From positions 19,308 through 83,307 of the forward strand of contig JALCBJ010000025.1 of assembly GCA_028066595.1 (NCBI GenBank): a stretch of DNA of 64,000 nucleotides, read 5' to 3'. The translations under genes and the position numbers were made by a program. A model generated the notes under the pieces. The model made no database searches. It saw nothing but the letters and a program-made list of their open reading frames with translations, and was not told the origin of the DNA. Shown here piece by piece: positions 46,960 through 56,089 of this stretch (its first letter is position 1; each line of letters starts with the position of its first letter). The DNA comes from Thermoanaerobaculia bacterium. Its GTDB lineage: Bacteria > Acidobacteriota > Thermoanaerobaculia > Multivoradales > J023.

Positions 46960-49740
46960 TCAATCGGCGCGAAGGGTCTTCACCGGATCGACGCGAGCCG
47001 CACTCCGAGCCGGTATCCAACATGCAGCCAGGCCGCTCAGGAGAAGCACCAGCGATACCGTGCCCACAGTCCACGGATCCGTGACGCCCACGCCGAATAG
47101 TTGACTCTGGAGGACGCGTGCGGAGATGGCGGTGAACACCCAGCCGAGGGCCAGTCCGGCGACGAGCCAGCCGAAGCCCTGACGCAACACCAGACGAACG
47201 ACTTCCCGATGCCGAGCGCCCAGGGCCATGCGAATGCCCATCTCGCACCGTCGGCGGGTCACAGTGTAGTGCAGCGTCGCATACAGACCGGCGGCGGCCA
47301 GGAGCAGGGAAACGCCAGCAAACAGGGCGAGGATCACGGAGTAGAAACGCGGTTCTGCGAATGCGTCTCTGCGGCGCTCGTCCATCGATTCCACGACCGG
47401 CACCGGAATCCGAGGGTCCACCTGCCAGATCGCCTGGCGCAAGCGTTCGACGAGATTGGCTTGCAGGTTCGTACGAATGCGAACGACCACCGAAGCCAGC
47501 CCGATCTCGCCACCGAATCTCTCGTAGGACACATAGGACACCGGTTCGGTCTCCTCGGTCGGGCCCCACTCGTAGATGTGGTCGACGACTCCGACGATCT
47601 GCATCGCTTCCTCGTCGCTGCCGCGTAGGACCTGGCGGCCGAGGAGACTTGCGAGGGCCTGGGCATCCTCTGCGGAGCCGGGTAGGCCGAATTCCGACAG
47701 CAACTCTCCCGCCATATGGCGGTTGACGATCAAGGGCGGTGGTTCCAGCTCACCATCGCGTTCGTCGAGATCTCGTCCCACGAGGAGATCTGCGCCGAGG
47801 GTGCCCAAGAAGCCGGCTGTTACCGGGTGCACCATGGAGCGCGGCTTGTCGTCCGTGTCTGGTTCGGCCGCGAATACGGTTCTCCAGCAGCAGCGGCCAC
47901 GACCGAAGTAGGTGAAGGGTGCCGCCCAGGTGACGGCTGCCGAATCGACCTCTGGTAGAGCCTCGAGGCTCTCGATCAGCCGATTCGTCCTTTGTGCGAT
48001 GCGGCCGGCAAGATCTTCCTCGGCGCCTCCGATCGTGTTCTCGGGTAGTTGCAGGGGTATGCGGACCAAGCGCTCCGTGTCGATTCCAGCCGGCTGGCGG
48101 TATTGAAGGAGAAGGCTATGAGCGAGAAGTCCGGCACCCGTCAGCAGCATCAAAGATAGGGCGACCTCGAAGATCACGAAAAGCGGCCGACCGGAACGGC
48201 GATCTCGTCCCGCGGTTCCGGACGTATCGGATCGTAGGACTCGCTCGAGGTCGGAGCGGGCCGCTTGCAACGCAGGCGCCGTGCCGCACAAGAGCCCGCA
48301 GGCGACGGTGGCGAGCAAGGCGAGGGTAAGAACCCTCGGGTCCAAGGACACCTCGTGCAAACGCGGCAGGTCGCCCGGCTGCAATGCCAGAAACCCTTTC
48401 ACGCCAGCCTGGGCCAGGGCGATGCCAGCTGCACCTCCCGCCAAAGACAGCAGCACGCTCTCGATCAGCAGCTGCCGAGCCAGGCGCAGCTTGCCCGCAC
48501 CCAGCGCCTCGCGCACCGCCAGGTCGCGCAAGCGTTCCTGGCCGCGCGCAAGACTCAGACCTGCAACGTTGGCGCAACCCACCAGGAGGACGGCGAAACC
48601 GGCGCCCAGTAGCACCCAGAGCCGTTCCGTGCTGCCGAAGACCGTCGCCTCGTGAAGGCCGACGAGAGGGGTCAGCTGCGGATTGCCTTCGCGGTCGTTG
48701 CGTTCCTCGGGATGTTCTTCCGCCACCCGCAGATCGATCGCTCGGACCTCGTCCTGAGCTGCCGAGAGCGTTACTCCTTCCGCCAATCGTCCGACGACTT
48801 CCAACACATAGTAGTTCCAGGAGTGAGCCATCTCAGGACCTGGGTCGAGGGGCATCCAGATCTCGATCTCCTCGTCGACCGCTTCCGGCATCTGGAAGTC
48901 CGGCGCCATCACACCCACTACGGTGAAGTCCTCACCATCAACGGATATGGTCTGCCCCAGCAACCCTTCGTCGCTGCCCCAGCGGGTACGCCACAGACGA
49001 TGACTGATCACCGCGACCCGGGCACGCTCGTCGAAGTCCTGAGCCTGGAGCAGCCGCCCTTTGGCCGGCTTCGCCCCGAACAACTCGAAGAAGTCGCCCC
49101 GAAGCCGTGCCGTTTGTATTCGAGCCGGCTCTTGCTCGCCGGTGAGGACTTGGTACCGAGTGAAGGCAGCTGCGAGATCTTCGACTGACGCCATGTCGTC
49201 GTGCCAGATCTCGAACAGCGGAATGGGGTGGCTACCTTCGTCGAAGTAGACGATGCGTTCGGAATCGGGGTAGGGCAGCGGCTGCAGCAGCACGTCGTCG
49301 ACCACACTGAACAGAGTCGTCGCAGCCGCGATTCCCAGGGCCATGATGACCACCGATGCCAGGGCGAAGCCCGGTCGATGACGGAAGGCGCGGAGCGCGG
49401 TCTGGAGGTCGTGACGAAGAGAGTCCATGAGATCTCCGGGGGTCGTGTTGCGGCGGGGATGGTGCTCGACCGTGCACACCTCGGCCGAGATGGAAGATGT
49501 AGCCCGTAGGGCATGGTTGGCCTCGCGGCGCTCAGCGAGGACTGCGCCGGCTCCGTGCCACAACGAGCCCACGGTGACGCGAAGCGAGGCAAACCGTCCT
49601 CTGCGGCGAGCCGCCCGCCGTATGTCGACGAAGGTTTCGATGGTGTCGCGACGCAAGTCGGCGTCGAAGTCGTCCGGTAGAAAGGAGACGAGCCACTGGT
49701 ACAGGCGGACCGACAAGTTGCGTGATTCCCGAGACGTCAT
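46960..49740 (-). CDS. ADOP-type permease with N-terminal helical domain
   Basis: The 926-residue protein has an N-terminal soluble helical domain (about 1-90; LYQWLVSFLPDDFDADLRRD), characteristic of acidobacterial duplicated orphan permeases. TM1 is at about 120-145 (HRPGFALASVVIMALGIAAA) with the LLQPLPYPDSERIV signature, a MacB periplasmic core with GVMAPDFQMPEAVDEEIE, and FtsX modules near 390-520 and 800-926 (MGIRMALGARHREVVRLVL). No ATPase gene is adjacent, as usual for this family, so it probably works with a distant ATPase or by itself. It overlaps the upstream padR gene by 4 bp. The substrate is unknown, but PadR-linked ADOPs are thought to respond to toxic or phenolic compounds. 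Confidence 0.88.
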   Translation of the reverse strand: MTSRESRNLSVRLYQWLVSFLPDDFDADLRRDTIETFVDIRRAARRRGRFASLRVTVGSLWHGAGAVLAERREANHALRATSSISAEVCTVEHHPRRNTTPGDLMDSLRHDLQTALRAFRHRPGFALASVVIMALGIAAATTLFSVVDDVLLQPLPYPDSERIVYFDEGSHPIPLFEIWHDDMASVEDLAAAFTRYQVLTGEQEPARIQTARLRGDFFELFGAKPAKGRLLQAQDFDERARVAVISHRLWRTRWGSDEGLLGQTISVDGEDFTVVGVMAPDFQMPEAVDEEIEIWMPLDPGPEMAHSWNYYVLEVVGRLAEGVTLSAAQDEVRAIDLRVAEEHPEERNDREGNPQLTPLVGLHEATVFGSTERLWVLLGAGFAVLLVGCANVAGLSLARGQERLRDLAVREALGAGKLRLARQLLIESVLLSLAGGAAGIALAQAGVKGFLALQPGDLPRLHEVSLDPRVLTLALLATVACGLLCGTAPALQAARSDLERVLRSDTSGTAGRDRRSGRPLFVIFEVALSLMLLTGAGLLAHSLLLQYRQPAGIDTERLVRIPLQLPENTIGGAEEDLAGRIAQRTNRLIESLEALPEVDSAAVTWAAPFTYFGRGRCCWRTVFAAEPDTDDKPRSMVHPVTAGFLGTLGADLLVGRDLDERDGELEPPPLIVNRHMAGELLSEFGLPGSAEDAQALASLLGRQVLRGSDEEAMQIVGVVDHIYEWGPTEETEPVSYVSYERFGGEIGLASVVVRIRTNLQANLVERLRQAIWQVDPRIPVPVVESMDERRRDAFAEPRFYSVILALFAGVSLLLAAAGLYATLHYTVTRRRCEMGIRMALGARHREVVRLVLRQGFGWLVAGLALGWVFTAISARVLQSQLFGVGVTDPWTVGTVSLVLLLSGLAACWIPARSAARVDPVKTLRAD

Positions 49741-50111
49741 CGGGTGCCTTCCGCGGATGGAACCAGGAGACGTTCCCGCGCGACGCGGGTCAGACGTTCC
49801 AGCCTCAGGCTCTCCGCCGCTACGGCACCACGTCCGGCTTCCGTGAGTCCGTAGTAGCGTCGCCGCGTGTCGACGTCGGTACCCCCGGTAGCCTCCACTC
49901 CCCGGCGGCCCAGGTCCTCGACGAGACCATCGCGCTTCAGTCGCTTGATGGCCCGGTAGAGATTCGCGGGATCCATCGAGGTTGCTCCCTCTGACAGCGA
50001 CTCGATCTCGCCGATCAGGCCGTATCCATGGGAGGGCCCGGCGGAGAGACCGAGCAAGATCAAATAGTCGCGGGGCGACATGGGCAGCAGCTCTTCGGCA
50101 TTGGGACTCAT
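49737..50111 (-). CDS. PadR-family transcriptional regulator
   Basis: The 124-residue winged-helix protein starts with SPRDYLILLGLSAGPSHGYGL, the PadR signature, then IGEIESLSEGATSMDPANLYRAIKRL and the wing RRYYGLTEAGRGAVAAES. It lacks the long C-terminal dimerisation domain of PadR-s2 and ends after about 30 residues of helix, as in the short ADOP-linked subfamily. It is translationally coupled to the ADOP gene and probably represses the pair. An inverted repeat overlapping the -35 box is a likely operator (50144-50162). Confidence 0.9.
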   Translation of the reverse strand: MSPNAEELLPMSPRDYLILLGLSAGPSHGYGLIGEIESLSEGATSMDPANLYRAIKRLKRDGLVEDLGRRGVEATGGTDVDTRRRYYGLTEAGRGAVAAESLRLERLTRVARERLLVPSAEGTR

Positions 50112-50122
50112 AGAAAGTTCAT

Positions 50123-50162
50123 CAGATATTCGTCGATCGACTCATAGTCAAGTGACGACTAT
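50123..50162 (-). promoter_or_regulatory. Promoter and candidate PadR operator
   Basis: On the minus strand, -35 TTGACT (50146-50151) and -10 TATCTG (50123-50128) are 17 bp apart, and the ATG at 50111 follows closely, giving a near-leaderless mRNA. ATAGTC (50144-50149) and GACTAT (50157-50162) form an inverted repeat with 7-bp spacing that covers the -35 box, so a bound dimer would block RNA polymerase. Confidence 0.5.
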
Positions 50163-50279
50163 ACGTCGACTCGGCCGGAAGGTTTGTCGAAGAGCAGACG
50201 AGATCGAAGGTGTTTCGGCCCGAGGCACTCGGGTCGGATAGGCTGACTCGACACAGCTGATCGATTTAGGAGCCAAAGC

Positions 50280-50870
50280 ATGAGCGACTCGAGCCCTGTG
50301 TCCTTTCAAGCCTCGACCACCGAGACAGAGTCTCAGGCCGCGGACTCGGTGACCACCCCCGACCCCGGGGTTCTGTTGATGGCAATGGCAAAGGCGGCAA
50401 CGCCGGGAGCGCCGCACCGGTTCCTAGCCGAGCAGGTCGGTACATGGAACCTCGCGATCAAGGCCTGGCTGGATCCGAACCTACCGCCGACGGAGACCAC
50501 GGGAACGTCCGAGCGGAAGATGATCCTCGGAGGCCGTGTGATGATGGAGCAGGTGGAGTCGAGCTTTGGCGGCCAACCGTTCCATGCGCTGGCGCTCGCA
50601 GGGTACGACAACGTGGCCGGCGAGTTCTGGGGAACTTGGAACGACACTTCGCTGACTGGAATCACCGTGAGCAGGGGTAGCTACGACGAGGTGACACGGA
50701 CTATGACCGTGGCGGGGTCCTACTGGAATCCGATCACGGAGTCCGAGATCGGCGTCCGCACCGAGATCGTTCACGAGGGTGATCGCCAAAGGATGACGGC
50801 TTGGGAGCTTCGAGGAGCCGAGCCGATGAAGGCGATGGAAGTGATCTACAGTCGAGTTGCCGGGGCATAG
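50280..50870 (+). CDS. DUF1579 family protein
   Basis: The 196-residue protein has an N-terminal 40 residues of low complexity. The core matches DUF1579: LAEQVGTWNLAIKAWLDPN, ILGGRVMMEQVESSFGG, ALAGYDNVAGEFWGTWNDT, GITVSRGSYDEVTRTMTVAG and a final MTAWELRGAEPMKAMEVIYSR. The fold is a lipocalin-like beta-barrel, with no known enzymatic role. No signal peptide is visible. It lies divergently from padR and 27 bp before the VOC dioxygenase, so the two may be co-transcribed. Confidence 0.8.
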   Translation: MSDSSPVSFQASTTETESQAADSVTTPDPGVLLMAMAKAATPGAPHRFLAEQVGTWNLAIKAWLDPNLPPTETTGTSERKMILGGRVMMEQVESSFGGQPFHALALAGYDNVAGEFWGTWNDTSLTGITVSRGSYDEVTRTMTVAGSYWNPITESEIGVRTEIVHEGDRQRMTAWELRGAEPMKAMEVIYSRVAGA

Positions 50871-50897
50871 GCGTCTCCTAGGCCGCACAATGGGCGC

Positions 50898-51875
50898 ATG
50901 AGCTCCACTACACGACCGTCCGTCCGTGGGCTGCACCACGTCACCGCGATCGCTGGCGATCCGCAGGAGAATCTCGACTTCTACACGCGCGTCCTTGGAC
51001 TGCGCTTGGTGAAGAAGTCCATCAACCAAGACGCTCCGAACGTCTACCACCTGTTTTTCGCCGATGGCGAGGGAACTCCGGGTACGGACATCACATTCTT
51101 CCCGTGGCCCAAGCAACCGAAGGCAAAGCCGGGCGTGGGGCAGATCGTGGAGGTGCCGCTGGCGATTTCTGCGGGCAGTCTCGACTGGTGGCAGACTCGT
51201 TTCGAGGAGCTGGGCGTCGCCCAGCATGCGGTCGAGGAACGATTCGGCGAGCGCACACTGCCGTTCGACGACCCTCACGGACTGCGGCTGTCGCTGGTCG
51301 AGATCTCACAGGACCGCGCCTTTGTGCCCTGGCAACGGAGTCCAGTACCGCAGGAGCATCAAATACTCGGCCTCCACTCCATCCGCATGTGGCAAACCGA
51401 GCTCGACGCCACCGACCTCCTTCTGACTCAAGTCATGGGATTCGAGTACGTGGAGGAAGAGAGCGTTTGGCATCGTTTCGCTGCCGCCGGTCACGAGGAC
51501 GGTGGCGGATCGGGCAGCTATGTGGATATCCGCATCGTGCCGTCGGGCATCGAAGGCAACGGTGGCGTCGGCGGCGTGCACCATGCTGCGTGGCGAGTGC
51601 GCGACGAGGCGGAGGAGCTGGCCGTGCGCGAAGCGATTGCACGCGTCGGACTTCAGCCGACGCCCGTCATCGACAGGTTCTGGTTCCAGTCGGTTTATTT
51701 CCGCGAGCCCGGTGGGGTCCTTTTCGAGTTGGCGACGGACGGCCCGGGCTTCGGCCGCGACGAGGACATGGATCAACTGGGTCAGATCCTGGTGCTGCCA
51801 CCGTGGCTGGAGGGTCGCCGCGAGGAGATCGAGGCGCGGCTACCGCACCTGGGACCGCCGGTTCAGCGACGGTAG
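50898..51875 (+). CDS. VOC-superfamily ring-cleaving dioxygenase (MhqO-like)
   Basis: The 325-residue protein has two glyoxalase/dioxygenase (VOC) modules. The first begins GLHHVTAIAGDPQENLDFYTRVLGL (in parts), with metal-ligand His in GLHHVT; the second begins LGLHSIRMWQTELDATDLLL. A further His is in GGVHHAAWRV and the Glu ligand is probably in GGVLFELATDGPGF. Such proteins are related to Bacillus MhqO/MhqA and are thought to open hydroquinone or catechol-like rings as a detoxification step. The neighbouring PadR/ADOP and DUF1579 genes fit a toxic-compound theme but the link is an inference. Confidence 0.85.
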   Translation: MSSTTRPSVRGLHHVTAIAGDPQENLDFYTRVLGLRLVKKSINQDAPNVYHLFFADGEGTPGTDITFFPWPKQPKAKPGVGQIVEVPLAISAGSLDWWQTRFEELGVAQHAVEERFGERTLPFDDPHGLRLSLVEISQDRAFVPWQRSPVPQEHQILGLHSIRMWQTELDATDLLLTQVMGFEYVEEESVWHRFAAAGHEDGGGSGSYVDIRIVPSGIEGNGGVGGVHHAAWRVRDEAEELAVREAIARVGLQPTPVIDRFWFQSVYFREPGGVLFELATDGPGFGRDEDMDQLGQILVLPPWLEGRREEIEARLPHLGPPVQRR

Positions 51876-51893
51876 AGGCTGACGAGTGTGCTC

Positions 51894-51914
51894 GGCGTGC
51901 TGGGAAGCACCGCC
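51894..51914. terminator. Hairpin between convergent genes
   Basis: GGCGTGCT and AGCACCGCC pair through 8 bp with one bulge around GGGA. It lies between the dioxygenase and the convergent PQQ-like gene and could serve both. Confidence 0.4.
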
Positions 51915-51923
51915 ACTGGTGCA

Positions 51924-52253
51924 CTAGATCATCGGGCTGACGCCGCTCTCGCCTTGCGTCGAGGAGGTTTGGACAGATTTGCCTGCGACGGACAAGGAGA
52001 CGTCTCGGTGCCCCATTCTCTTCAGGTCACTTCTCCACAGAATCTCGCCGGATGCACCATCCAAGCAGAAGAGGAAGCCGCGGCAGCCCGCGAACACTTT
52101 GCCTTCGTGCTCCAAGACGCAAACGTCCTGGTTGGCGACGCTGTTGAAGAGGCGACCACTTGCAAGCTTCGTCCGCCAGAGTTCATCGCCCGTGTCGGTA
52201 GAGACGGCGAGGACGTGGCCGTTGGTTCCGATGTGAAGGAGTTCTTGGGTCAT
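51924..52253 (-). CDS. Small PQQ/BamB-like single-blade beta-propeller protein
   Basis: The 109-residue protein has two PQQ-type repeats (IGTNGHVLAVSTDTGDELWRT and GRGFLFCLDGASGEILWRSDL, seen as CRGFLFCLDG), each ending in the G-x-x-x-W motif. This is too small for a propeller unless it assembles as a multimer. There is no signal peptide. It overlaps hemW by 4 bp (ATGA) and sits at the end of the lepA-hemW operon. The role is unknown; proteins of this size and type do occur in other bacteria. Confidence 0.7.
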   Translation of the reverse strand: MTQELLHIGTNGHVLAVSTDTGDELWRTKLASGRLFNSVANQDVCVLEHEGKVFAGCRGFLFCLDGASGEILWRSDLKRMGHRDVSLSVAGKSVQTSSTQGESGVSPMI

Positions 52254-53485
52254 GCTCGATCGATCTCCGTGGTGATCTCGTGTTCCAACTGCAGGTCGGT
52301 GACCAGCCGATCGGCTAGCGCCATACCGGCCACCGTAGGTCGAATCCGATGGTCGGTTCGGGTGACGAGACCTTGTACGCGCCAGATCTCGATCTGCTTC
52401 GCATGGCCGGTGAGAATGTCGACTCCGAAATCCCGCTCAAGGCGTCGGCAATCGACTCCGTCCACCGTCCGCAGACCTAGCATCAGCGCTTCGAACGCCA
52501 GATCACCAAACGACAGAGCTTCGTGATCGTCCACGGCTGCGCGACCCTCCCCGAGACTTCGGGCCCAGCGTCGTGTGTGGCGTTCGTTCCACCAACGGAC
52601 GCCTCCCTCGCCTGTCGGAGCGTAGCTATGAGCCGACGGTCCGAGTCCCAGGTAGGGCACATGGTGCCAGTACTTGGCGTTGTGCGCGGAGCGATGCTCC
52701 GGCGAGCGGGCAAAGTTCGATACCTCGTAGCCCTCGAATCCATGCTCGGCTAGATGTCGGTGCGTGAGGAGGAAGAGGTCGGCCTGGTCGTCTTCCGATA
52801 GTTCTCTAAGTTCGCCTCGGGCACTTCGTTTGCCGAAGACTGTGCGTGGGTGGATCTCCAATTCGTAGCACGAGAGGTGCTGTGGATCCAGGTGTGCGGC
52901 CGTTTCGAGCTCTCGACGCCAGGCGTCTTCGGTTTGCCCCGGCAGGCCATAGATCAAATCGATCGACACGGTGTCGAATCCCGCTTCCAGAGCCATCTGC
53001 ACCGCCCGGCGTGCCTCGTCGGCGTGGTGGCGTCGGCCGAGAAAGCGCAGCTGATCAGAATCGAAACTCTGAATGCCGAGGCTGAGCATCGACACGCCCA
53101 GGTCGTTCCAAAGCCGCAGGGACTGTGCCGTCACGTCCTCGGGATTGGCCTCGAAGAAAAACTTGACGTCGTCGTCCACCGGCAGCCGCTCGCGCAGCGC
53201 TTCGAGCAGGCGACGCAGATCGCGTTCTGCCAACACCGAAGGAGTGCCGCCTCCCAAGTAGATCGTGTCGAACCTTCCGAACTCGCCGGCCACGAGCCGG
53301 CTGACCGCAGTGGCCACCGCTGGCAAGTCCGACAGCGCGTCACCGGTTGCGAGCCCGTTCAGCTCCACGAGCAGCGAATCCACGAAGCCCGCACCGTCGG
53401 CCGCATCGCCGACGCGCACCGCGAAATCGCAATAGGGGCAGATGGCCGAGCAGAACGGAACGTGGACGTAGAGTCCCGGCCTCAC
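52250..53485 (-). CDS. hemW: HemW (radical SAM heme chaperone, HemN-like)
   Basis: The 411-residue protein has the radical SAM cluster motif C-x3-C-x2-C at Cys12, 16 and 19 (HVPFCSAICPYCDF). Then come YLGGGTPSVLAERDLRRLL, LGIQSFDSDQLRFLGRRHHADEA (in parts) and the HemW-type HNAKYWHHVPYLGLGPSAHS. Once annotated as oxygen-independent coproporphyrinogen oxidase, these proteins are heme chaperones for respiratory enzymes. The fourth Cys of true HemN (CxxxCxxCxC) is replaced by Asp-Phe. GTG start overlaps the lepA stop (GTGA). A C-terminal HemN_C domain is present. Confidence 0.9.
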   Translation of the reverse strand: MRPGLYVHVPFCSAICPYCDFAVRVGDAADGAGFVDSLLVELNGLATGDALSDLPAVATAVSRLVAGEFGRFDTIYLGGGTPSVLAERDLRRLLEALRERLPVDDDVKFFFEANPEDVTAQSLRLWNDLGVSMLSLGIQSFDSDQLRFLGRRHHADEARRAVQMALEAGFDTVSIDLIYGLPGQTEDAWRRELETAAHLDPQHLSCYELEIHPRTVFGKRSARGELRELSEDDQADLFLLTHRHLAEHGFEGYEVSNFARSPEHRSAHNAKYWHHVPYLGLGPSAHSYAPTGEGGVRWWNERHTRRWARSLGEGRAAVDDHEALSFGDLAFEALMLGLRTVDGVDCRRLERDFGVDILTGHAKQIEIWRVQGLVTRTDHRIRPTVAGMALADRLVTDLQLEHEITTEIDRA

Positions 53486-55284
53486 TTACCCGCTTCAGAC
53501 TTCAGGACGGCGACGAAGGCCTCTTGTGGAATCTCGACCGAGCCCACGACCTTCATCTTCTTCTTGCCCTCGCGCTGCTTCTCGAGCAGCTTACGTTTAC
53601 GCGTGATGTCGCCGCCATAGCACTTGGCGGTGACGTCCTTGCGGTAGGCGTTGATGGTGGTGCGGGCGATGATCTTGCCACCGATGGCGCCCTGGATGGC
53701 GATCTTGAATTGCTGGCGCGGGATGGTTTCTTCCAGGCGCTCGCAGTAGTGCAGGGCGCGCTGACGGGCGCGGTCTTCGTGGGTCAGCTGCGACAGCGCG
53801 TCGACAGGCTCGCCGTTCACCAGGATGTCGACCTTGACGATACGCGTCTCGCGATATTCGAACATCTCGTAGTCGAAGGAGCCGTAGCCCTGGGTGTAAG
53901 ACTTGAGCTTGTCGTAGAAGTCGAAGAGCACCTCGCCGAGGGGCAGAATCGAGTTCACCTCCACGCGACTTTGGGTGAGATAACGCAGCTGGATGTCGTC
54001 GGCTCGGCGATCGCGACAAAGTTCCATGATCGTGCCGACGTAGCGTTCGGGAATCCAGATTTGCGCCTTGATGTATGGCTCGTAGGTGGCCTCGATCTCC
54101 GACGGATCGGGGAAGAAGACCGGATTGTCGACCACCAGCTCTTCGCCGGTCTTCAGCTTCACTCTGTAGCTCACGGTGGGCGCAGAGAGAAGTAGTGCCA
54201 GACCGAACTCGCGTTCTAGCCGCTGCTGGACCACTTCGAGGTGCAGCAGGCCGAGGAATCCGCAGCGGAAGCCGAAACCGAGCGCGGCGGAGGAGTCTTT
54301 CTCGTAGGTGAGAGCGGCGTCGTTCAGCGACAGCTTTTCGAGAGCGGCCGTCAGGTCTTCGTATTCGTCCGAGGCGATGGGGTAGAGCGAGGCGAACACC
54401 ACGGGCCGCGCCGGCCGGTAGCCGGGCAGGGCTTCCGCGGAGCGATTCTTGGCGTCCGTCACGGTGTCGCCGATGGTGATGTCTCGAACGGACTTGACGC
54501 CCGCGATCACGTACCCAACGTTGCCCGCTTCCAGACATTCGCTGGCCTCGCGTTCGAGCTTCAGCAGCCCGACCTCTTCCACCTGATACGTCTTTTTCGT
54601 GTGCATCAGGAAGATGTCTTGGCCCTTCTTCAAGGTGCCGTCCTTCACCCTCACCAACATGACGACGCCGCGGTATACATCGTATTGGGCGTCGAAGATC
54701 AGCGCCTGGAGCTGCGCTCCTGGATCGCCCTCGGGTGGTGGCAGTTTTTCGACCAGGGCCTCCAGCAGGTCCTCGACGCCCAGACCGGTCTTCGCCGACA
54801 CCTCGACGGCTTCGAACGGGTCGAGCCCGAGGTCCGAATCGATTTCCTCCCGTGCTCGATCGACGTCGGCCGACGGTAAGTCGATCTTGTTGATCACCGG
54901 GAGGAGCTCGAGGTCGAATTCGAGCGCCAGGTAGAGGTTTGCCACCGTCTGCGCCTCCACGCCCTGCGACGCGTCGACCAACAGCAGTGCGCCCTCACAC
55001 GACATCAACGAGCGTCGCACCTCATGGCTGAAGTCCACATGGCCGGGCGTGTCGATGAGATTCAGGCGATAGGTCCTGCCGTCTTTCTTCGACGTGAACG
55101 GTAGCGTGATCGTATTCGACTTGATGGTGATGCCGCGTTCACGCTCCAGGTCCATGGAGTCGAGGATCTGGTCGCGGAACTCACGATCGCTGACGCCACC
55201 ACAGGTCTGGATCAGCCGATCCGCGAGGGTCGACTTGCCGTGGTCGATATGGGCGATGATGCAGAAATTGCGAACGTTGTCCAC
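53482..55284 (-). CDS. lepA: Elongation factor 4 (LepA)
   Basis: LepA is a translational GTPase that acts on ribosome biogenesis or back-translocation. The 600-residue protein shows G1 AHIDHGKSTLADRL, the switch RERGITIKSNT, G3 DTPGHVDFSHEV, G4 NKIDLPSADVD, and the LepA-specific C-terminal domain (GYGSFDYEMFEYRETRIVKVDI, ARTTINAYRKDVTAKCYGGD, EGKKKMKVVGSV). Normal length. It is first in the three-gene operon lepA-hemW-PQQ protein, whose genes overlap by 4 bp each, so expression is tightly coupled. Confidence 0.96.
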   Translation of the reverse strand: MDNVRNFCIIAHIDHGKSTLADRLIQTCGGVSDREFRDQILDSMDLERERGITIKSNTITLPFTSKKDGRTYRLNLIDTPGHVDFSHEVRRSLMSCEGALLLVDASQGVEAQTVANLYLALEFDLELLPVINKIDLPSADVDRAREEIDSDLGLDPFEAVEVSAKTGLGVEDLLEALVEKLPPPEGDPGAQLQALIFDAQYDVYRGVVMLVRVKDGTLKKGQDIFLMHTKKTYQVEEVGLLKLEREASECLEAGNVGYVIAGVKSVRDITIGDTVTDAKNRSAEALPGYRPARPVVFASLYPIASDEYEDLTAALEKLSLNDAALTYEKDSSAALGFGFRCGFLGLLHLEVVQQRLEREFGLALLLSAPTVSYRVKLKTGEELVVDNPVFFPDPSEIEATYEPYIKAQIWIPERYVGTIMELCRDRRADDIQLRYLTQSRVEVNSILPLGEVLFDFYDKLKSYTQGYGSFDYEMFEYRETRIVKVDILVNGEPVDALSQLTHEDRARQRALHYCERLEETIPRQQFKIAIQGAIGGKIIARTTINAYRKDVTAKCYGGDITRKRKLLEKQREGKKKMKVVGSVEIPQEAFVAVLKSEAGK

Positions 55285-55472
55285 GAAGGCCTCGTCGGTC
55301 GGTGGGTGCCGGCTAGGCGGCGGTCGAAGGTGCGCGCGGAGGAGGTCCGGAGACCGTGTGGCGTCAGCGGGTAGGGCGGTTCGTGCCGCCGCCGGGGGAC
55401 GAAGATCCTAGCATCGGTGCGGGCCTTCGCAGGCCGCTGGGCTTCGGTGACAGCGGGCCGGGACCCTCTTTG

Positions 55473-55943
55473 TCAGGACTTGTCCCTAACGGGAATGCGG
55501 AGGAACTCGCTGACGCGCCGAGCGTGCTCCTCAACGGGCTTCTTGCGGACGCTCTCGCTTAACTTGAGCGTGCTGCCGGTGGTCTTCAGACTGGCGGAGT
55601 AGCGGCGAGTCGACGTGGAGCCGCGGGCAGAGCGGTGGATGGTGATCTCGCTTTGGTCATCGAGCTGGAAGCCCTCGGGCTGCCAGCGGTGGATCAGGCG
55701 GATCCACTGTTCCCCCGACCTGGTCGATCGATCGAAGCGAGTGCAGCGAGCGTAAGTGAGAAAGCCGACTCCAAAGTAAGTCATGGGAACTCCGACGACG
55801 AGACAGACGAGGATCGTGATCCAGTTGCTCAGCAGGTTTCCCTTCAGGATGCTTGTCACGGCCAGCGCAAGGGGCGGCAGGCCGAAGAAGAGGCAGGGTA
55901 GGGCAGGCACGATCCCGAGAACGCCGGCTGGGTCACTGATCAC
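55473..55943 (-). CDS. Small membrane protein of unknown function
   Basis: The 156-residue protein has a GTG start. Two TM helices are predicted at about 8-30 and 39-62 (LSNWITILVCLVVGVPMTYF), followed by about 90 residues of charged soluble domain (RFDRSTRSGEQWIRLIHRWQPEG). I do not recognise the family; the pattern is loosely like DUF3592-type proteins. It is not obviously linked to lepA (188 bp upstream of the gene) or to the divergent ECF sigma factor (146 bp). Confidence 0.55.
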   Translation of the reverse strand: MISDPAGVLGIVPALPCLFFGLPPLALAVTSILKGNLLSNWITILVCLVVGVPMTYFGVGFLTYARCTRFDRSTRSGEQWIRLIHRWQPEGFQLDDQSEITIHRSARGSTSTRRYSASLKTTGSTLKLSESVRKKPVEEHARRVSEFLRIPVRDKS

Positions 55944-56089
55944 GAGCCGATCCGAAGCCCGCTCGGGGCGATCGGGGAATGAGGGTCGGTCTTCGGTGTC
56001 GATGGTTTGCTCCCGGTCTATCCTGACGCCGGTTGGAGATACTCCGGTTAGTTTGACTAGGATAGTAGGCGACGACCTCGGAGTGCATC

